Under the pieces are notes generated by a model. The model saw only the letters and a program-made list of their open reading frames with translations, searched no databases and had not been told where the DNA came from. From Blautia wexlerae DSM 19850 (GTDB taxonomy: Bacteria > Bacillota > Clostridia > Lachnospirales > Lachnospiraceae), in assembly GCF_025148125.1 (NCBI RefSeq), contig NZ_CP102267.1, positions 2,676,501 through 2,740,500 of the forward strand: a stretch of DNA of 64,000 nucleotides. Direction: 5' to 3'. The position numbers were made by a program, and so were the translations under genes. Below are positions 34,604 through 44,460 of this stretch, one piece after another (the stretch's first letter is position 1; each line of letters opens with the position of its first letter).

Positions 34604-34667
34604 AAAAGGCCACCATATCACAGAAATGTTCCTTTCCCGAATCATTCTATGATATGGTGGTCTTTTT
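34604..34667. terminator. Bidirectional terminator between convergent genes
   Basis: AAAGGCCACCATATCA and TGATATGGTGGTCTTT form a 16-bp stem with one mismatch and a long loop, with A and T runs on both sides. It serves the lipoprotein gene on one strand and the aspS-TSUP operon on the other. Confidence 0.85.
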
Positions 34668-34686
34668 AATCTTTGTCTTATTCTTT

Positions 34687-35445
34687 TTACATCCCCGTTA
34701 TAATTTTGATAAACAGTAAAACCAGAACGATCAGAATAATCGGTCTTACGATTTTATTTCCATTTTTCATTACCATTCCAGATCCTACATAATGCCCTGC
34801 AATGGAAAAAACAGAAGCTGCAAGTCCAAGATATATGACAATCTTTCCACTAAATAAAAAAACAACTAATGCCATTATATTAGAAGAAAGATTTGCAAGT
34901 TTCATAGTTCCGGAAGCTTTCGCTACGGGAAGTTTTGCTACTCCTGTATATAAAATAAGCAGAAACGTACCAGTTCCCGGCCCATAAAAGCCATCGTAGC
35001 AGCCAACAGCCAGAGAACACACCGCACACAAAATCCACTGTTTCTTTCTGGAAATCTCTACATTGCTGTTATCATCCAGATTTTTCTTCTTCATTACATA
35101 AAACGCAACAATAGGAAGTACTGGAATCAGCATCCATTTTAATATCTTATCACTGGCAAGAAGCGCAATATGAGCGCCTGCAAAAGAACCGACAAGAGCC
35201 ATGGAAATACATGGCAGTGCAACTCCCCAGTCTACAAATTTATTCTTACATAAACGTGCTGTTGAAATCGCTGTCCCAGTTGCCGAGGATAATTTATTCG
35301 TTGCTATCGCATTGTGCATCGGAACCCCTGCAAGCAAATACGCAGGCAGGGAGATCAAACCACCCCCGCCTGCGATAGAATCAACTAATCCTGCAAGGAA
35401 TACCAACGGGCATACAATCAAAAACGTCTGAATTGTAAGCTCCAT
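34687..35445 (-). CDS. TSUP (TauE/SafE) family transporter
   Basis: The 252-aa membrane protein has about eight hydrophobic segments and the TSUP motif LAGLVDSIAGGGGLISLPA near the N-terminus, with GCYDGFYGPGTG in the middle (second repeat). These proteins export sulfite, sulfonates or similar organic anions. It starts 2 nt after aspS and is probably cotranscribed with it. The substrate is not decidable here. Confidence 0.88.
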   Translation of the reverse strand: MELTIQTFLIVCPLVFLAGLVDSIAGGGGLISLPAYLLAGVPMHNAIATNKLSSATGTAISTARLCKNKFVDWGVALPCISMALVGSFAGAHIALLASDKILKWMLIPVLPIVAFYVMKKKNLDDNSNVEISRKKQWILCAVCSLAVGCYDGFYGPGTGTFLLILYTGVAKLPVAKASGTMKLANLSSNIMALVVFLFSGKIVIYLGLAASVFSIAGHYVGSGMVMKNGNKIVRPIILIVLVLLFIKIITGM

Positions 35446-35447
35446 CC

Positions 35448-37244
35448 TTATTCAGTTACTTCCTCCGGTCTTACTTCCAGTTCCAGTTCTTTTAACTGCT
35501 CCTCGCTTACGCGGCTCGGAGACTGAGTCATCAGACAGGAAGCATCTTTAACCTTCGGGAATGCGATTACGTCACGGATGCTGTCAACTTTCGCCATAAG
35601 CATTACCAGACGGTCAAGTCCGTATGCCAGTCCGGCATGAGGCGGAACTCCATATTTGAATGCGTCCAGAAGGAATCCAAACTGCTCGTGAGCAGCTTCT
35701 TTTGTGAATCCAAGTGCTTCAAACATTCTCTCCTGAATATCATCCTGATGGATTCTGACACTTCCTCCACCAATTTCATTACCGTTTAATACGATATCAT
35801 ATGCTTTTGCACGAACTTTTCCAGGATCTGTATCCAGAAGTGGAAGGTCCTCTTCCATAAGCATGGTAAATGGATGATGCATTGCTGTGAAACGATTCTC
35901 TTCTTCACTCCATTCAAGAAGCGGGAACTCTGTTACCCATACGAAACGATACTCATTCTTATCAAGAAGATCCATCTGCTTTGCAAGTTCCAGACGAAGT
36001 GCGCCAAGTACATCATAAACCAGTTTCTTCTTATCTGCTGCAAACAGAAGTAAGTCTCCTGCTTTACCATCCATAGCTGCTACCAGAGCATCCATCTCTT
36101 CATCTGTCATGAATTTAGCAAAAGAAGATTTTCTTGTGCCATCTTCAGCGATTGCAATGTATGCAAGGCCTTTTGCACCATAACCTTTGGCAAACTCAAC
36201 CAGTTTGTCAATTTTCTTACGTGGCATAGCGCCCTGTCCTTCTGCATTGATACCACGAACACTGCCGCCATTTTCCAACGCAGAAGTAAACACGCTGAAT
36301 CCACAGTTTTTAACTACATCACTTACATCATGAAGTTCCATTCCGAAACGCATATCCGGTTTATCAGAACCAAATCTGTCCATAGCTTCCTGCCATGTGA
36401 TACGCTGGATTGGAAGTTTTACATCAATATCAAGTACTTCCTTGAACAGATAAGCAAGGAATCTCTCATTTACATCAATTACGTCATCAACATCTACAAA
36501 AGAGAGTTCCATATCAATCTGGGTAAATTCCGGCTGTCTGTCCGCACGAAGGTCTTCGTCACGGAAACATCTTGCAATCTGGATATAACGGTCATAACCA
36601 GAGCACATCAGAAGCTGTTTGTACAGCTGCGGAGACTGTGGCAGACCATAGAAATGTCCCGGATGAACACGAGACGGTACCAGATAATCTCTTGCACCTT
36701 CCGGTGTACTCTTACCAAGCATCGGAGTTTCAATTTCAAGGAATCCTTCTTTTGCGAAGAACTGTCTTGTAATCATCATGACTTTGCTCTTAAGCATAAT
36801 ATTCTTCTGAAGGTCAGGTCTTCTTAAGTCAAGATAACGATATTTCAGACGGATTTCATCTTTTGTCTTGCTGTTCTCTTCAATTGGGAACGGAGGTACC
36901 TCTGCTTCAGACAGAACACGAAGGGATTTTACGCGAAGCTCAATTTCACCTGTTGCAAGATTCTTGTTAACAGCGCCGCCTCTTTCTTCTACCACACCGG
37001 TAACAGCGATTACGAATTCACTTCTCAGCTTACCTGCTTTTGCAAAACCTTCTTCATCAATGCTGCCATTCTCAAAAATCAGCTGCATGATACCGGAACG
37101 GTCTCTTAAATCTACGAAAATAATTCCGCCTTTATCGCGGGCTTTCTGAACCCATCCCATAAGGACAACTTCTTTGCCGATCATTTCCTTTGTTACTTCT
37201 GCACATCGGCATGTTCTGTGCAGTCCCTGCATACTTTCAGCCAT
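35448..37244 (-). CDS. aspS: Aspartyl-tRNA synthetase
   Basis: The 598-aa class II synthetase has an N-terminal OB anticodon domain (VVLMGWVQKARDKGGIIFVD), motif 2 QIARCFRDEDLRADRQPEFT, an inserted GAD domain (about residues 300-400), and motif 3 GLAYGLDRLVML. It is the bacterial type, which in organisms with GatCAB may be discriminating or not; the sequence does not tell. It is cotranscribed with TSUP downstream and lies 97 nt after hisS. Length is standard. Confidence 0.97.
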   Translation of the reverse strand: MAESMQGLHRTCRCAEVTKEMIGKEVVLMGWVQKARDKGGIIFVDLRDRSGIMQLIFENGSIDEEGFAKAGKLRSEFVIAVTGVVEERGGAVNKNLATGEIELRVKSLRVLSEAEVPPFPIEENSKTKDEIRLKYRYLDLRRPDLQKNIMLKSKVMMITRQFFAKEGFLEIETPMLGKSTPEGARDYLVPSRVHPGHFYGLPQSPQLYKQLLMCSGYDRYIQIARCFRDEDLRADRQPEFTQIDMELSFVDVDDVIDVNERFLAYLFKEVLDIDVKLPIQRITWQEAMDRFGSDKPDMRFGMELHDVSDVVKNCGFSVFTSALENGGSVRGINAEGQGAMPRKKIDKLVEFAKGYGAKGLAYIAIAEDGTRKSSFAKFMTDEEMDALVAAMDGKAGDLLLFAADKKKLVYDVLGALRLELAKQMDLLDKNEYRFVWVTEFPLLEWSEEENRFTAMHHPFTMLMEEDLPLLDTDPGKVRAKAYDIVLNGNEIGGGSVRIHQDDIQERMFEALGFTKEAAHEQFGFLLDAFKYGVPPHAGLAYGLDRLVMLMAKVDSIRDVIAFPKVKDASCLMTQSPSRVSEEQLKELELEVRPEEVTE

Positions 37245-37340
37245 GTTTCTTTCCTCTTTTCATGCTTTCTATATTATAAGAATTGTTGTAACTATCCGGC
37301 AGTCTGCTATCTCGCAATGTTGCTGAACAGTTACGAATTA

Positions 37341-38597
37341 TTACATTCTGTCTTTAAAGAATTCTACAAACTCTGTATAGCCCTCTGCTGTCATCTGATC
37401 TTTCTGGAATTTCTTATTCTTCTTCATAATAGAAATATTGATCTGTGTTCCGGCATTACGCTCTTCCTGAGCCTGTTTCAGAATCGTCAGCATCTTGTCT
37501 GCCGGCATATTCTTCTCGATAAGATATGCTTTCTTACCATTCTTTGTCGGGATTTCATAATTTCTCTCAAGAAGAAGCATTACGATTCTCTCGAATCCAA
37601 TTGAAAATCCGCAGGCAGATGTATTGTTTCCTGTAAATTTACCGATCATCTCATCATAGCGTCCACCGCCGCCTACGCTGCCGCCAAACTCATCCATAGA
37701 GATTTCAAAAATCGGTCCTGTATAATAAGACATTCCACGTACCAAAGTCGGATCGAAAGACATCTTAAAATCTGCTGTTTTAACAGAATCCACAGTAGAA
37801 ATAATAGTCTCAAGATCCTCGGCAACCTTAGGATCCAGAACATCTTTTAATTTCTCCTTGCAATAACGGACACCCTCAATGTCAGAAGTGATCTCTTTGA
37901 AAAGTCCAAGATAAGTATCAATGCTCTCTTTTGCAAATCCTTCCTTCTCCAGTTCTTCTGCAACACCTTCCAGACCAATCTTGTCCATCTTGTCCAGAAT
38001 GATAAACACAGTGTCAAAGCTTTCCTGTGGGAATCCACTGTACTGCGCCATCGCTTTTAAGATTTTTCTGTCGTTGATGCGAATCGTAAAGTTATGGAAA
38101 TCCAGCTTTCCGAGCAACGTTGTGGTAGCAAGAACCAGTTCGATCTCAGCCAGATAAGTAGGCTCACCCAGAATATCAATATCACACTGCATAAACTGAC
38201 GGAAACGTCCTCTCTGCGGTCTGTCTGCTCTCCACACATTGCCCATCTGAAGTGCCTTAAAAGGAGCCGGAAGCTCATTTGCGTTGTTGGAATAATATCT
38301 GGAAAGCGGCACAGTCAGATCGTAGCGAAGTCCGGAGTCAACCAGATCACTTTCTTTCTCTGCTTCCGCAAGTTTCAGTTTCTCCCCACGTTTCAGGATC
38401 TTGAAAATAAGTTTCTCATTCTCTCCGCCCTGTTTACTGGAAAGATTTTCAATATGTTCCACACATGGTGTCTCTATAGATGAAAAGCCAAATGTTCCGT
38501 ATGTTTCACGAATCATGTTCATCACATAATTACGGATTTCCATCTCTTTTGGTAAAATGTCCTTCATACCGGTTACCGGTTTCTTCTTTAATGCCAT
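37341..38597 (-). CDS. hisS: Histidyl-tRNA synthetase
   Basis: The 418-aa class II synthetase starts MALKKKPVTGMKDILPKEME. Motif 2 region RADRPQRGRFRQFMQCD and the histidine motif VRGMSYYTGPIFEI follow. The C-terminal anticodon domain is at the end. The ATG at 38597 has GAGGAGGACAAC before it; a longer ORF start at 38678 lacks such a site. The HD-GYP gene upstream reads 68 nt into this gene in another frame. Confidence 0.95.
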   Translation of the reverse strand: MALKKKPVTGMKDILPKEMEIRNYVMNMIRETYGTFGFSSIETPCVEHIENLSSKQGGENEKLIFKILKRGEKLKLAEAEKESDLVDSGLRYDLTVPLSRYYSNNANELPAPFKALQMGNVWRADRPQRGRFRQFMQCDIDILGEPTYLAEIELVLATTTLLGKLDFHNFTIRINDRKILKAMAQYSGFPQESFDTVFIILDKMDKIGLEGVAEELEKEGFAKESIDTYLGLFKEITSDIEGVRYCKEKLKDVLDPKVAEDLETIISTVDSVKTADFKMSFDPTLVRGMSYYTGPIFEISMDEFGGSVGGGGRYDEMIGKFTGNNTSACGFSIGFERIVMLLLERNYEIPTKNGKKAYLIEKNMPADKMLTILKQAQEERNAGTQINISIMKKNKKFQKDQMTAEGYTEFVEFFKDRM

Positions 38598-39192
38598 GTT
38601 GTCCTCCTCTTTTATAAAAATTCTGCCCGTCTCCATTATGAACCACTCTCTGAAACGCAAGAAAAACCTGCATATCAAAATTTTTTACTTCATCGATCAT
38701 CAACTCCATAACTGAAGAAATATCAAATCCTCTTCTGTATGGTCTGTCAGAGATCAATGCTGCATATACATCGCAGACTCTGAGTATCCGGGCACCTATG
38801 GGTATATCATCACCTGCTTTATTGGACGGATATCCACTACCATCATAATTCTCATGATGGTACAGGATACTCTCCAATACAAAATCCGAATATCCCTGCC
38901 CTTTAAGTTCCTCATATCCCAATGCAGAATGCATCCGGACATACTTCAGTTCCTCGATCACCAGAGGATCCTGCTCCTGTCCGTTAATATAACTTGTCAG
39001 CTTCAGCTTTCCTATATCATGGAGCATTCCTGCTATTGCAAGCTCATAACACTGTTCATGCGGCAGTCCCATCTCCTCTGCAACCGCATAAGCCAGATTA
39101 CTTACCAGCATTCCATGATGCAGTTCAGAAGCAAGGTCAAATTCCAGGATCCTCTGCTGTGAACCTGCTGCTGTCTTTTGTACTGTGTCCAA
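38530..39192 (-). CDS. HD-GYP domain phosphohydrolase
   Basis: The 220-aa protein has the HD motif MLHDIGKLKL near residue 57, the HHENYDGSGYP motif (GYP signature) and ILRVCDVYAALISDRPYRR. HD-GYP proteins hydrolyse cyclic di-GMP or related dinucleotides. There is no receiver or sensor domain. The coding region continues 68 nt past the start of hisS in another frame, so the last 23 residues are encoded in an overlap. It lies 17 nt after hemZ in the conserved clostridial block. Confidence 0.85.
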   Translation of the reverse strand: MDTVQKTAAGSQQRILEFDLASELHHGMLVSNLAYAVAEEMGLPHEQCYELAIAGMLHDIGKLKLTSYINGQEQDPLVIEELKYVRMHSALGYEELKGQGYSDFVLESILYHHENYDGSGYPSNKAGDDIPIGARILRVCDVYAALISDRPYRRGFDISSVMELMIDEVKNFDMQVFLAFQRVVHNGDGQNFYKRGGQHGIKEETGNRYEGHFTKRDGNP

Positions 39193-39209
39193 AATGTTAC
39201 CTCCACATC

Positions 39210-40724
39210 CTACAGCCAGGTAGCTATTGCTGTCCGTTTTCTCTCGATCATCTCATCAATGCGGGAAATATAATTAGAAACGTCTTTTACATTCTCCACA
39301 CGTTCAATTCTCTGTCCATGGTCAAAGACCAGCTTGGAAGAACCGCCTGCCCCCAGTGCGATGATAGGCTGTTTTTCCTCCATAATCAGTATATTGTAAA
39401 TTCCCGCTTTGTCAACCTTTGCATAGCCAACATTTTCAAAATTTCCCTTCATATTCTTCTGTCTGTACAGATAATAAGGACCCATTCCCATTTCATACGC
39501 AGTTTTCATGGTCAGATCCATAATCTCCTGATTATTCTCAAAAGACATTTCCTGATATTTCTCTTTAAAAATATTCAGCCTTGCTGCACGTTTCACTGCC
39601 AGTGAATGTACGGTAATACTGTCCGGTGCCAGTTCACGAACCTGTTCAAGAGTCCGCTCTACCATGTGAATATCCTCACCCGGGAGTCCTACGATCAGAT
39701 CCATGTTAATGTTATCGTATCCCAGCTCTCGTGCCAGATGAAACGCTTCTTTTGTCTGCTCCACAGTATGTCTGCGGCCGATAATATCCAGGGTTTCCTG
39801 ATTCATAGTCTGTGGATTTACGGAAATTCTTGTTACCGGATACTCCCTGATCGCCATCAGCTTTTCACGTGTAATACTGTCCGGTCTGCCGGCTTCCACA
39901 GTAAACTCTGCCAGTCCTTCATAGCCAAAAGCTTCTCCCACTGTATCCAGGAGCTTACGGATCTGATGTGGAAGCAGTGTAGTCGGGGTACCGCCGCCAA
40001 TATAGATGGTGTCCAGTTTTCTTCCCTTCATCATAAGAGCAGTCTCTCTTACCTCACGGCAGAGAGCTTCCACATATTCATCTGTTCTCTTCTCCCACAC
40101 TTTCAGCGGATAGGAGCTGAAGGAACAATACAGACAGATACTTGGGCAAAACGGGATTCCAATATAAAGGCTGTATCCATTTTCATAGTCAATATCCTTC
40201 AGAATCTCTCTTTCCCTGTTTGCAATAGTGATGGCAAGCGCTGTTTTCTGCGGACTCACCAGATATCTCTCACGCATCTCCCGGGCTGCTTCCGTATTTT
40301 TCATTCCGGATTCGATCATTCCCATTGCCAGTTTGGCAGGACGTATTCCTGTCAGATTTCCCCATGGAAGAGTTCTGCCCGTCAGTTTTACCAACAACTG
40401 ATACAGAGCATATTTGATATTATCTTTATTCTCTTTTCTCAGAGCATGAGCATCCTGTATTCCACAGCCTGCATTCTCTTTAGAAAGTATGTCTGCGGAA
40501 ATTACCCCTTTTTGCTCTGTTTCCTGTTTCGACAGATTCTCTGTCCTTTCGTATTTTATGATATAACTGTCATTATCCCGTTCCACACTGAAGCGGAGGT
40601 CATACTCTGCTTCACCATTTTCATAAAGAGTATGTATCTCCGCTTCGGGATAAAACGCTTTGATCAGTTCATAAACATCATGTTCAAAATCTCTGTTCTT
40701 AAACAGAATGCCTATTTTACACAA
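39210..40724 (-). CDS. hemZ: HemZ-like coproporphyrinogen dehydrogenase (radical SAM)
   Basis: The protein has the radical SAM cluster motif CPSICLYCSF with CxxxCxxC spacing, GGGTPTTL and a long C-terminal region. This fits HemZ, an oxygen-independent coproporphyrinogen III oxidase-like enzyme in Firmicutes. An N-terminal extension of about 150 residues precedes the SAM core, as in HemZ but not HemN. I prefer TTG at 40724 (8-nt overlap with the MBL gene stop and AGAGG upstream) to upstream ATGs at 40745 and 40769, which lie deep in the MBL gene. True heme function is uncertain. Confidence 0.85.
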   Translation of the reverse strand: MCKIGILFKNRDFEHDVYELIKAFYPEAEIHTLYENGEAEYDLRFSVERDNDSYIIKYERTENLSKQETEQKGVISADILSKENAGCGIQDAHALRKENKDNIKYALYQLLVKLTGRTLPWGNLTGIRPAKLAMGMIESGMKNTEAAREMRERYLVSPQKTALAITIANREREILKDIDYENGYSLYIGIPFCPSICLYCSFSSYPLKVWEKRTDEYVEALCREVRETALMMKGRKLDTIYIGGGTPTTLLPHQIRKLLDTVGEAFGYEGLAEFTVEAGRPDSITREKLMAIREYPVTRISVNPQTMNQETLDIIGRRHTVEQTKEAFHLARELGYDNINMDLIVGLPGEDIHMVERTLEQVRELAPDSITVHSLAVKRAARLNIFKEKYQEMSFENNQEIMDLTMKTAYEMGMGPYYLYRQKNMKGNFENVGYAKVDKAGIYNILIMEEKQPIIALGAGGSSKLVFDHGQRIERVENVKDVSNYISRIDEMIERKRTAIATWL

Positions 40725-41346
40725 ATGGATTATACCTCTTTTCATAACCAATAGTGGTAGATGCATCATGTCCGGGGAAAACCTCGGTCTCTTCAGGAAG
40801 CGAATCTACCAGTTTATGGAGACTTCTCACAATTTCTGCTGTACTTCCACCCGGAAAATCCGTTCTTCCAACAGAGCCATAGAACACTGTATCACCGCTG
40901 AACAATACACCTTCATCTTTCAGATAATAACAGCAGCTTCCTTTGGTATGTCCCGGTGTATGGATCATCTGAACGGAAAATCCCGCCAGTCTGATAACAT
41001 CCAGATCCTCCAGAAATACATCCGGCACAATAGAACATCCCTGTCCATAATGTACAGTCATATTGATCGAAGGTTCGCGGAGCATCTCCTCTTCCTGACG
41101 ACAGGCATAAATCGGAATATTATATTTCTCCTTTACTGCCTGTGCAGCCAGAATGTGGTCAAAATGTCCATGGGTAAGAAGAATCGCCACCGGTTTTCCA
41201 TTCATCCGGGAAATCTTCATTTCAATCTTCTCCGGACAATCTGCGGGATCAACAATGATCAGTTCTCCGGTTTCTTTATTCTTAAGGAGATAGCAATTTG
41301 TATATACAGGTCCTAATATACATTTCTGTAATTCTAAATTCTTCAT
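40717..41346 (-). CDS. Metallo-beta-lactamase-fold hydrolase (glyoxalase II-like)
   Basis: The 209-aa protein carries the zinc motif LLTHGHFDHI, then HTPGHTKGS and FSGDTVFYGSVGRTDF, the pattern of YcbL/glyoxalase II-like enzymes. It is cytoplasmic with a thioester-hydrolase or similar role; the substrate is not known. ATG at 41346 has AAAGGAATAAC before it. It precedes hemZ with a small overlap and follows rel by about 60 nt in the conserved block. Confidence 0.9.
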   Translation of the reverse strand: MKNLELQKCILGPVYTNCYLLKNKETGELIIVDPADCPEKIEMKISRMNGKPVAILLTHGHFDHILAAQAVKEKYNIPIYACRQEEEMLREPSINMTVHYGQGCSIVPDVFLEDLDVIRLAGFSVQMIHTPGHTKGSCCYYLKDEGVLFSGDTVFYGSVGRTDFPGGSTAEIVRSLHKLVDSLPEETEVFPGHDASTTIGYEKRYNPFV

Positions 41347-41410
41347 GTTATTCCTTTCTGTCAATCTGCAGCAGTTCCATAAAATAATGTTCCAGCAGAT
41401 TTTTCCATGA

Positions 41411-43741
41411 TCAGCCTGTAGTTCTCTCTACGTCAATGACACTCTCTACCTGACGGATCTTCTCGATCAGGGAACGCAGTTCCTCTTTGCTTCCAATCTC
41501 AAAACTCATGGAAATAGTTGCCTTCTCCTGCTTGCTTGTACGGCTGTTGATACTTCGCAGGTCGATCTTACGTTCTGTAAATATTTTAGAAAGATCCACA
41601 AGAAGCCCTGTACGGTTATTTGCATAAACCTGAATCTCAGCCATATACTTCTCTTTTTCCTTGGTATCAGGCTGCTGCCATTCCGCCTCGATCAATCGTG
41701 TCCTGTCCGTCTCAGACATATTCAGCACATTGACGCAATCTGTACGATGGATTGTGATTCCACGTCCTCTTGTAACAAAGCCTACAATCTCGTCACCCGG
41801 GATCGGATTACAGCACTTGGAAAAACGGACTGCCACATCATGGATTCCTTTTACCACAATTCCACTCTTGCTCTTGGCAATGTGAAGCTTCTCCTGTGTC
41901 TCAGAAGCAGCCTCAAGAACCTGCTCATCTGTCAGATTCTTCTTATTTTCCTTATCATAAGCCTCTACCAGCTTATTGAAAACCTGACCTTCTTTCAATC
42001 CGCCATGACCAATTGCAGCAAGTACTGAATCCCAGTCCCTGAAACCATATTTACGCAAAACAGCCTCCAGATACTGGGTTTTTGTATAATTTGCGATCTT
42101 AAATCCCTTTGCACGCGCATACTGCGCAAGCATCTCCTTGCCCTTAAGGATATTATCTTCTTTTAATTCCTTCTTGAACCACTGGTTAATCTTGTTCTTT
42201 GCCTGAGTACTCTTAACCAGTTTCAACCAGTCGCGGCTTGGTCCCTGAGAATTCTGTGAAGTAATGATTTCAATACGGTCGCCGTTTTTGATCTCATATT
42301 CAATCGGAACCAGCTTACCGTTAACTCTGGCACCTACCATCTTATTTCCGACTGCACTGTGAACACTGTACGCAAAATCCACCGGTGTAGAACCGCTTGG
42401 AAGTGTTTTAACATCTCCCTGTGGAGTGAAACAGTAAACACTGTCCGCAAAAAGATCCAGGTCATTCTTCAGAAGACTCATGAATTCTTTGTTATCAGAC
42501 ATGTCTCTCTGCCATTCCAGAATCTGACGCAGCCAGTTCAGTTTCTCTTCCTCACTCTTACCTACAGGAGCCTTTCCGTCAGACGACTCCTTATATTTCC
42601 AGTGTGCAGCGATACCATATTCTGCAGTTCTGTGCATTTCATAAGTACGGATCTGGATTTCAAAGGGCTGTCCGTTGGGTCCGATCAATGTGGTATGCAA
42701 TGACTGATACATATTGGGTTTCGGCATGGCAATATAATCTTTAAACCGTCCCGGAATTGGCTTATACATCTCATGGATCACACCAAGGGCAGCATAACAA
42801 TCCTTCACTGTATCTACAAGAATACGGACAGCAAATAAATCATAAATCTGATCAATAGTCTTATCCTGATTTACCATCTTCTTGTAGATGCTGAAAAAGT
42901 GTTTTACACGTCCGTCCACCTGCGCCTTAATATTGGCATCATCCATATGTTTCTTAACTTCTTTTACAATCGCACCTACAAACTGTTCTCTCTCGCTTTT
43001 ACGCAGGGCAACCTTATGCACCAGGTCATAATATACATCCGGCTTAAGGTATTTCAGCGACAGGTCATCCAGCTCTACCTTTATCTTGGAAATACCCAGA
43101 CGCATGGCAATAGGAGCATAAATATCCATGGTCTCTCTGGCCTTTTCCTGCTGCTTTTCAGGACGCATATACTGTAAGGTACGCATATTATGAAGACGGT
43201 CTGCAAGCTTGATCAGAATAACTCTGATATCCTTAGCCATGGCAAGAAACATCTTTCTGAGGTTCTCTGCCTGAACTTCTACTTTATCCGCAGAATAAGA
43301 TAACTGTCCCAGCTTGGTAACACCATCCACAAGAAGTGCAACCTCTGAACCAAATTCCTTCTCAACTTCCTCATAGGTCATCCAGGTATCTTCAACTGCA
43401 TCATGAAGAAGACCTGCAACTATCGTTTCTTTGTCAAGTTCCAGATCTGCCAGAATGATGGCAACACACAAAGGATGAATGATATATGGCTCTCCAGACT
43501 TTCTCTTCTGTCCTTCATGAGCTTCACTTGCAACCTTATATGCCTTCTCTATCATGGAAATATCTGTTGATGGATGATACTTCAGAACACTGTTTATCAG
43601 TTCTTTATAAAGCACCTCCGGACTTGTAAAATCATGCATGGTCTTTACTGCCGCATCTGCCCTCTTTACAGATTCCAGCTTCTCTTTTTCAACCTGCATT
43701 TCATCTTTTTTTGCTTCTGTACTTTTTGTTATCTCTGTCAT
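41411..43741 (-). CDS. rel: Bifunctional (p)ppGpp synthetase/hydrolase
   Basis: The 776-aa RSH protein has an HD hydrolase domain with intact HDAVEDT, a synthetase domain with PNMYQSLHTTLIGP and EIQIRT, a TGS domain (CFTPQGDVKTLPSGSTPVDF), a zinc-finger-type CC region (RFSKCCNPIPGD) and a C-terminal ACT domain. It makes and removes the alarmone in response to starved ribosomes. ATG at 43741 has GGTGGGAG in front. It sits between apt and an MBL hydrolase, as in most Firmicutes. Confidence 0.96.
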   Translation of the reverse strand: MTEITKSTEAKKDEMQVEKEKLESVKRADAAVKTMHDFTSPEVLYKELINSVLKYHPSTDISMIEKAYKVASEAHEGQKRKSGEPYIIHPLCVAIILADLELDKETIVAGLLHDAVEDTWMTYEEVEKEFGSEVALLVDGVTKLGQLSYSADKVEVQAENLRKMFLAMAKDIRVILIKLADRLHNMRTLQYMRPEKQQEKARETMDIYAPIAMRLGISKIKVELDDLSLKYLKPDVYYDLVHKVALRKSEREQFVGAIVKEVKKHMDDANIKAQVDGRVKHFFSIYKKMVNQDKTIDQIYDLFAVRILVDTVKDCYAALGVIHEMYKPIPGRFKDYIAMPKPNMYQSLHTTLIGPNGQPFEIQIRTYEMHRTAEYGIAAHWKYKESSDGKAPVGKSEEEKLNWLRQILEWQRDMSDNKEFMSLLKNDLDLFADSVYCFTPQGDVKTLPSGSTPVDFAYSVHSAVGNKMVGARVNGKLVPIEYEIKNGDRIEIITSQNSQGPSRDWLKLVKSTQAKNKINQWFKKELKEDNILKGKEMLAQYARAKGFKIANYTKTQYLEAVLRKYGFRDWDSVLAAIGHGGLKEGQVFNKLVEAYDKENKKNLTDEQVLEAASETQEKLHIAKSKSGIVVKGIHDVAVRFSKCCNPIPGDEIVGFVTRGRGITIHRTDCVNVLNMSETDRTRLIEAEWQQPDTKEKEKYMAEIQVYANNRTGLLVDLSKIFTERKIDLRSINSRTSKQEKATISMSFEIGSKEELRSLIEKIRQVESVIDVERTTG

Positions 43742-43778
43742 ATGCTCCCACCTGCCTGTCCTGCACAATCAGCTGTGC

Positions 43779-44303
43779 TTATTTACCATCATAACAAATT
43801 ACAGACGCTACATCATACCCATTCAGTCTTTCGCGTCCCTTTAAACCTGCAAGTTCCATGAGAAATACAACCTTGACAACCTCACCGCCAAGCTGTTCCA
43901 CCAGCTTGATCGCTGCTTCGATCGTACCGCCTGTTGCGATCAGATCATCAACGATAACCACTTTCTGACCTGGTTTTATGGAATCTTTATGCATTTCAAT
44001 CTCTGCACTGCCATATTCCAGATCATAGCTTACAGATACTGTTTCGCGGGGAAGTTTACCTTTTTTACGAATCGGTACAAATGGTTTATGAAGATTATAT
44101 GCGATCGGTACACCAAAGATAAAGCCTCTGGACTCTGTTCCTGCAATCACGTCCACATCTATATCCTTAAGACAGTCCTGCATGGAGTCGATTGCCAACT
44201 GCAGGCCATCCGCGTCCTGCAGAACACTTGTAATATCTCTGAAAATAATCCCCGGTTCAGGAAAATCCGGTATACTTAATACATAATCTTCAATTTTCTT
44301 CAT
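43779..44303 (-). CDS. apt: Adenine phosphoribosyltransferase
   Basis: The 174-aa protein has the PRPP-binding motif VVIVDDLIATGGTI and FRDITSVLQDADG near the start, typical of Apt. It salvages adenine to AMP. ATG at 44303 follows GGAGGAGAAATAA; longer ORF starts lack a site. It lies between recJ and rel, the usual order in Firmicutes. Confidence 0.96.
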   Translation of the reverse strand: MKKIEDYVLSIPDFPEPGIIFRDITSVLQDADGLQLAIDSMQDCLKDIDVDVIAGTESRGFIFGVPIAYNLHKPFVPIRKKGKLPRETVSVSYDLEYGSAEIEMHKDSIKPGQKVVIVDDLIATGGTIEAAIKLVEQLGGEVVKVVFLMELAGLKGRERLNGYDVASVICYDGK

Positions 44304-44385
44304 TTTATTTCTCCTCCAGTGTGTGTTATATTGCTGTTCGCTCATAAATATTTTATAGTATATCACCTTTTTATTTCAGAATCAA

Positions 44386-44460
44386 GTTACTGTTAAGCCC
44401 TGACATTTGTATTTCCAGGCTTACCGGCGGTTACAAACCAAGCGGTAATATTAACAGTAA
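44386..44460. repeat. Inverted-end element between recJ and apt
   Basis: GTTACTGTTAA (44386-44396) and TTAACAGTAA (44451-44460) are inverted copies around 54 bp, similar to the ends of the MITE-like family but with AA in place of CAC. The right end contains the recJ stop codon. It may be a diverged relative or a chance terminator-like structure. Confidence 0.45.

Noticed and set aside
35448..38597. T-box leaders for aspS or hisS
   Set aside because: The spacers upstream of these genes are short and lack a T-box sequence or specifier-type stem.
39606..40754. 382-codon plus-strand ORF
   Set aside because: It is antisense to hemZ, which has clear radical SAM motifs; the plus-strand product has no recognisable domain and no ribosome site.
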